From Limnohabitans sp. MMS-10A-192 (GTDB lineage Bacteria > Pseudomonadota > Gammaproteobacteria > Burkholderiales > Burkholderiaceae_C), in the NCBI RefSeq assembly GCF_003063335.1, contig NZ_NERX01000003.1, positions 124,001-188,000 of the forward strand: a stretch of 64,000 nucleotides of DNA, read 5' to 3'. Position numbers and translations under genes: made by a program. Below are positions 61,533 through 64,000 of the stretch, piece by piece (the first letter of the stretch is position 1; every line of letters begins with the position of its first letter). The notes beneath the pieces were generated by a model. The model did not search any database. It was not told the origin of the DNA and was given only the letters and a program-made list of their open reading frames with translations.

Positions 61533-63296
61533 ATGCCCGCCATCCACTACGCCATTGAAGCCGCCGACCTGCACGCCCACCTGTTTCGGGTGACGCTGAC
61601 CATTGCTGAGCCTGCGGCGCAGCAAACCGTATCACTGCCAGTCTGGATTCCGGGCAGTTATCTGGTGCGCGAGTTTTCCAAAAACCTGCAGGGCCTGAAG
61701 ACCCAACAAGGCCGTCGCAAGCCTGCGCTGGTGCAACACGACAAATGCACTTGGCACATCGCTTGCCGCGCAGGTGAGCCGCTGGTGCTGCGCTACGAGG
61801 TCTATGCCTTCGACAACTCGGTGCGCACCGCCTGGCTGGACAGCCAACGCGGCTTTTTCAACGGCACCAGCTTGTGCCTGCGGGTGCATGGCCAAGAAGC
61901 ACAAGCGCACCACGTGCAGCTCTTGCCCGTCAAAGGCCAAGCCCCGTGGCAAGCGGCCACCGGCCTGACACCGGTCAAAGTCGACAAGCGCGGCTTCGGG
62001 CTTTACACCGCCGCCGACTACGACGAACTGGTCGACTGCCCGGTAGAGCTGGGCGCTTTCTGGTCGGGCAGCTTCAACGCTTGCGGCATACCGCACCGCT
62101 TTGTGGTGGCGGGTGCCCTGCCATCGTTTGACGGCGACCGCTTGCTGGCCGACACGCAAAAAATCTGCGAAGCCGAAATCCGCTTTTGGCACGGCCAAGG
62201 CAAATCGGCTGGGCAAAAAGCCCCCTACAAAAATTACCTGTTCATGCTCAACGCGGTGCACGACGGCTACGGTGGCCTGGAGCACCGCAACAGCACCGCG
62301 CTGATCTGCAAGCGCGCCGACCTGCCACGGCAAAACGGCCCCCGCAGCAGCGAGGGCTACACCACGCTGCTGGGCCTGATCAGCCACGAATACTTCCACA
62401 CCTGGAACGTCAAGCAACTGCGCCCGGATGCGTTTGCGCGCTACGACTACACACAAGAAAACTACACCCAGCTGCTGTGGTTCTTTGAAGGCTTCACCAG
62501 CTACTACGACGACCTGCTGCTGCGCCGCGCAGGGTTGATCGACGATGCCGATTACATCCAGCTGTTGAACAAAACCATCACCCAAGTGCAGCAAACGCCA
62601 GGCCGCCATGTGCAGACCGTGGCCCAGGCCAGTGCCGACGCCTGGGTGAAGTACTACCGCCAGGACGAAAACACCCTCAACGCCACCGTGAGCTACTACA
62701 CCAAGGGGGCGCTGGTGGCCCTGTGCCTGGACCTGTCTTTGCGCCAGGAAGGCCAAGGCCACACGCTCGACGATGTGATGCGAGGCCTGTACAAGCGCTG
62801 CAAAGCCGGACCCATGCGCGAGCAAGACCTGCTGGACGAACTGCAAGCCCAGACCGGCCGCAGCTGGCAAGCCGAAATCGCCGCATGGGTGCACGCCACC
62901 GCCGAATTGCCCGTGGCGCCACTGCTCAAAGGCCAGGGCGTCCAGATCCATGTGGAGACCGGCAGCTTTGCCGACCGCCTGGGCCTGCGCCACACCGACA
63001 GCGCCAGCGGCGTGCAGATCAAAGCGGTGCAACGCGGCAGCGCCGCCGAACAGGCGGGCCTGGCCGCCCGTGACGAATGGCTGGGCATGGACGTCGGCGC
63101 CAAAGGCCAGGGCGGCAGCTGGCGCATTGCCAAACTCGCCGAAGTGCCCGAATTGCTGGGCAAAGAACGGCAACTCACCGCACTGGTCTCGCGCGACCGG
63201 CAACTGCTTCGCCTGCCGCTCACAGTGCCGCAGCAAAGTTCGGTCTGGCGACTCGAAATGGCCAAAGACCGCACCAGCCCTTGGCCGGCAGCCTGA
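61533..63296 (+). CDS. M61-family glycyl aminopeptidase-like metalloprotease with PDZ domain
   Basis: A 587-residue protein. An N-terminal beta domain (SLPVWIPGSYLVREFSKNLQ) precedes the M61 catalytic domain. The zinc motif is H285-E-Y-F-H289 in LISHEYFHTWNVKQLRP, and the conserved GYGGLEHRNS precedes it. A C-terminal PDZ domain (GVQIKAVQRGSAAEQAGLAARDEWL) follows. M61 enzymes cleave N-terminal glycine or alanine. No signal peptide is evident. The SbmA-like gene begins 11 bp after the stop. Confidence 0.92.
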   Translation: MPAIHYAIEAADLHAHLFRVTLTIAEPAAQQTVSLPVWIPGSYLVREFSKNLQGLKTQQGRRKPALVQHDKCTWHIACRAGEPLVLRYEVYAFDNSVRTAWLDSQRGFFNGTSLCLRVHGQEAQAHHVQLLPVKGQAPWQAATGLTPVKVDKRGFGLYTAADYDELVDCPVELGAFWSGSFNACGIPHRFVVAGALPSFDGDRLLADTQKICEAEIRFWHGQGKSAGQKAPYKNYLFMLNAVHDGYGGLEHRNSTALICKRADLPRQNGPRSSEGYTTLLGLISHEYFHTWNVKQLRPDAFARYDYTQENYTQLLWFFEGFTSYYDDLLLRRAGLIDDADYIQLLNKTITQVQQTPGRHVQTVAQASADAWVKYYRQDENTLNATVSYYTKGALVALCLDLSLRQEGQGHTLDDVMRGLYKRCKAGPMREQDLLDELQAQTGRSWQAEIAAWVHATAELPVAPLLKGQGVQIHVETGSFADRLGLRHTDSASGVQIKAVQRGSAAEQAGLAARDEWLGMDVGAKGQGGSWRIAKLAEVPELLGKERQLTALVSRDRQLLRLPLTVPQQSSVWRLEMAKDRTSPWPAA

Positions 63297-63307
63297 AAGG
63301 CATCTCG

Positions 63308-64000
63308 ATGTTCCGTGCATTTTTTGGCCACAAACGCTGGTGGGTCTGGGCCTGGTTGGGCAGCGCCTTGATCTTGCTGGGCACCTGGTACAAGGTGCAA
63401 CTGAGCGTGCAGATCAACGACTGGTTTGGGGCGTTCTACGACTCGGTGCAAAAGGCCCTGAGCCAACCCGGCTCCATCACCGAAGCGAGCTATCTGGGCT
63501 TGCTGCTGAGCTTCTTCCAGATCGCTGGCATTTTTGTGCTGGTGGCCGTGCTGCAAGAGTTTTTCGCCAAGCACTTCGTGTTCCGCTGGCGCACCGCCAT
63601 GAACGACTTTTATGTGGCGCATTGGTCACGGCTGCGCCAGATCGAAGGCGCCTCACAGCGCGTCCAAGAAGACACCATGCGCTTTGCACGCCTGATGGAA
63701 ACACTGGGCCTGGGCCTGATGGACAGCCTGCTGACCTTGATGGCCTTTCTGCCCATCTTGTGGACACTGTCCGAGAAAGTCACGGCTTTGCCCTGGATCG
63801 GCCCGGTGCCACATTCGCTGGTCTATGTGGCTTTGCTGTTCGCGATTTTGGGCACCGTGCTGTTGGCCGGCGTGGGCGGCAAATTGCCCGGTCTGGAATA
63901 CGCCAACCAACGCGTGGAAGCGGCTTACCGCAAGGAACTGGTGATCGGCGAAGACGACCCACTGCGCGCCGCGCCGCCCACACTCAAGGCCTTGTTCACC
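63308..64000 (+). CDS. sbmA: SbmA/BacA-like peptide transporter, N-terminal part
   Basis: The first 231 codons of an inner membrane transporter; the end lies outside the window. It matches SbmA/BacA closely: HFVFRWRTAMNDFYVAHW, RQIEGASQRVQEDTMRFA, VGGKLPGLEYANQRVEAAYR and VIGEDDPLRAAPPT. Such proteins import antimicrobial peptides and very long-chain or B12-like compounds. Relative to E. coli SbmA it starts about 80 residues later, so the first membrane segments are missing; shorter forms of this kind occur in related bacteria. ATG 63308 is the only good start. Confidence 0.92.
   Translation, partial: MFRAFFGHKRWWVWAWLGSALILLGTWYKVQLSVQINDWFGAFYDSVQKALSQPGSITEASYLGLLLSFFQIAGIFVLVAVLQEFFAKHFVFRWRTAMNDFYVAHWSRLRQIEGASQRVQEDTMRFARLMETLGLGLMDSLLTLMAFLPILWTLSEKVTALPWIGPVPHSLVYVALLFAILGTVLLAGVGGKLPGLEYANQRVEAAYRKELVIGEDDPLRAAPPTLKALFT

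Overview
The window is chromosomal DNA of a betaproteobacterium of the order Burkholderiales, most like the Comamonadaceae (Limnohabitans/Rhodoferax/Polaromonas type). This is inferred from the protein families, the high GC content and the gene neighbourhoods (obgE-rpmA-rplU divergent from ispB, pilBCD-coaE-zapD-yacG, yqgE-yqgF-pyrR-pyrB-pyrC', thiD-hemL, dusB-fis-purH, and a Bug-type tripartite tricarboxylate receptor). It is densely coded: 66 protein genes (two cut by the window edges), one gene relic and two tRNAs. No prophage, insertion sequence or CRISPR array was seen.

Layout. 1-6.9 kb: housekeeping genes (prmC end, grxD, a lytic transglycosylase, proS, rppH, proB, obgE, rpmA, rplU). 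7-13 kb: ispB, then a type IV pilus assembly operon (a short pilB, pilC, pilD) running into coaE-zapD-yacG. 13-22.4 kb: a dihaem cytochrome c4 divergent from a tightly overlapping chain moxR / small membrane protein / GNAT / VWA protein / tamA / tamB, with a perfect FNR-type palindrome between them. 22.4-31.2 kb: the most accessory-looking part, with a decayed receiver-domain fragment, tRNA-Arg(CCU), an exported cyanophycinase, an ArsR-controlled operon (RND pump, DUF2892 protein, TolC-like channel, rhodanese, CxxC carboxymuconolactone-decarboxylase-like protein) and tRNA-Lys(UUU).

31-41.5 kb: a HIT hydrolase, a divergently split ferric-type ABC importer (permease and ATPase), a DUF805 protein, a PlsC-like acyltransferase, the pyrimidine cluster algH/yqgE-ruvX-pyrR-pyrB-pyrC' with a catalytically dead dihydroorotase homologue, and a photolyase. 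41.5-47.8 kb: rubredoxin, thiD, hemL, a small exported beta-rich protein, then MarR / Bug receptor / FAD monooxygenase, which look like a small aromatic-acid regulon sharing an operator motif, and a conserved small protein. 48-52 kb: DEAD-box helicase, purH, fis, dusB. 52-57 kb: an operon of TonB-dependent receptor, YfiR-like periplasmic protein and hybrid histidine kinase. 57-64 kb: YqaA-like membrane protein, ychF, a UbiH-type hydroxylase, dsbC-like isomerase, a DUF3429 protein, an M61 peptidase with PDZ domain, and the start of an SbmA/BacA-like transporter.

Most intergenic ends carry recognisable hairpin terminators, several of them bidirectional. Two families of dispersed palindromic repeats occupy four intergenic spaces. 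The points most worth following up are the ArsR-RND-rhodanese operon, the TonB receptor/YfiR/hybrid kinase operon, the FNR box, the MarR operator pair, the dead PyrC and the short PilB.
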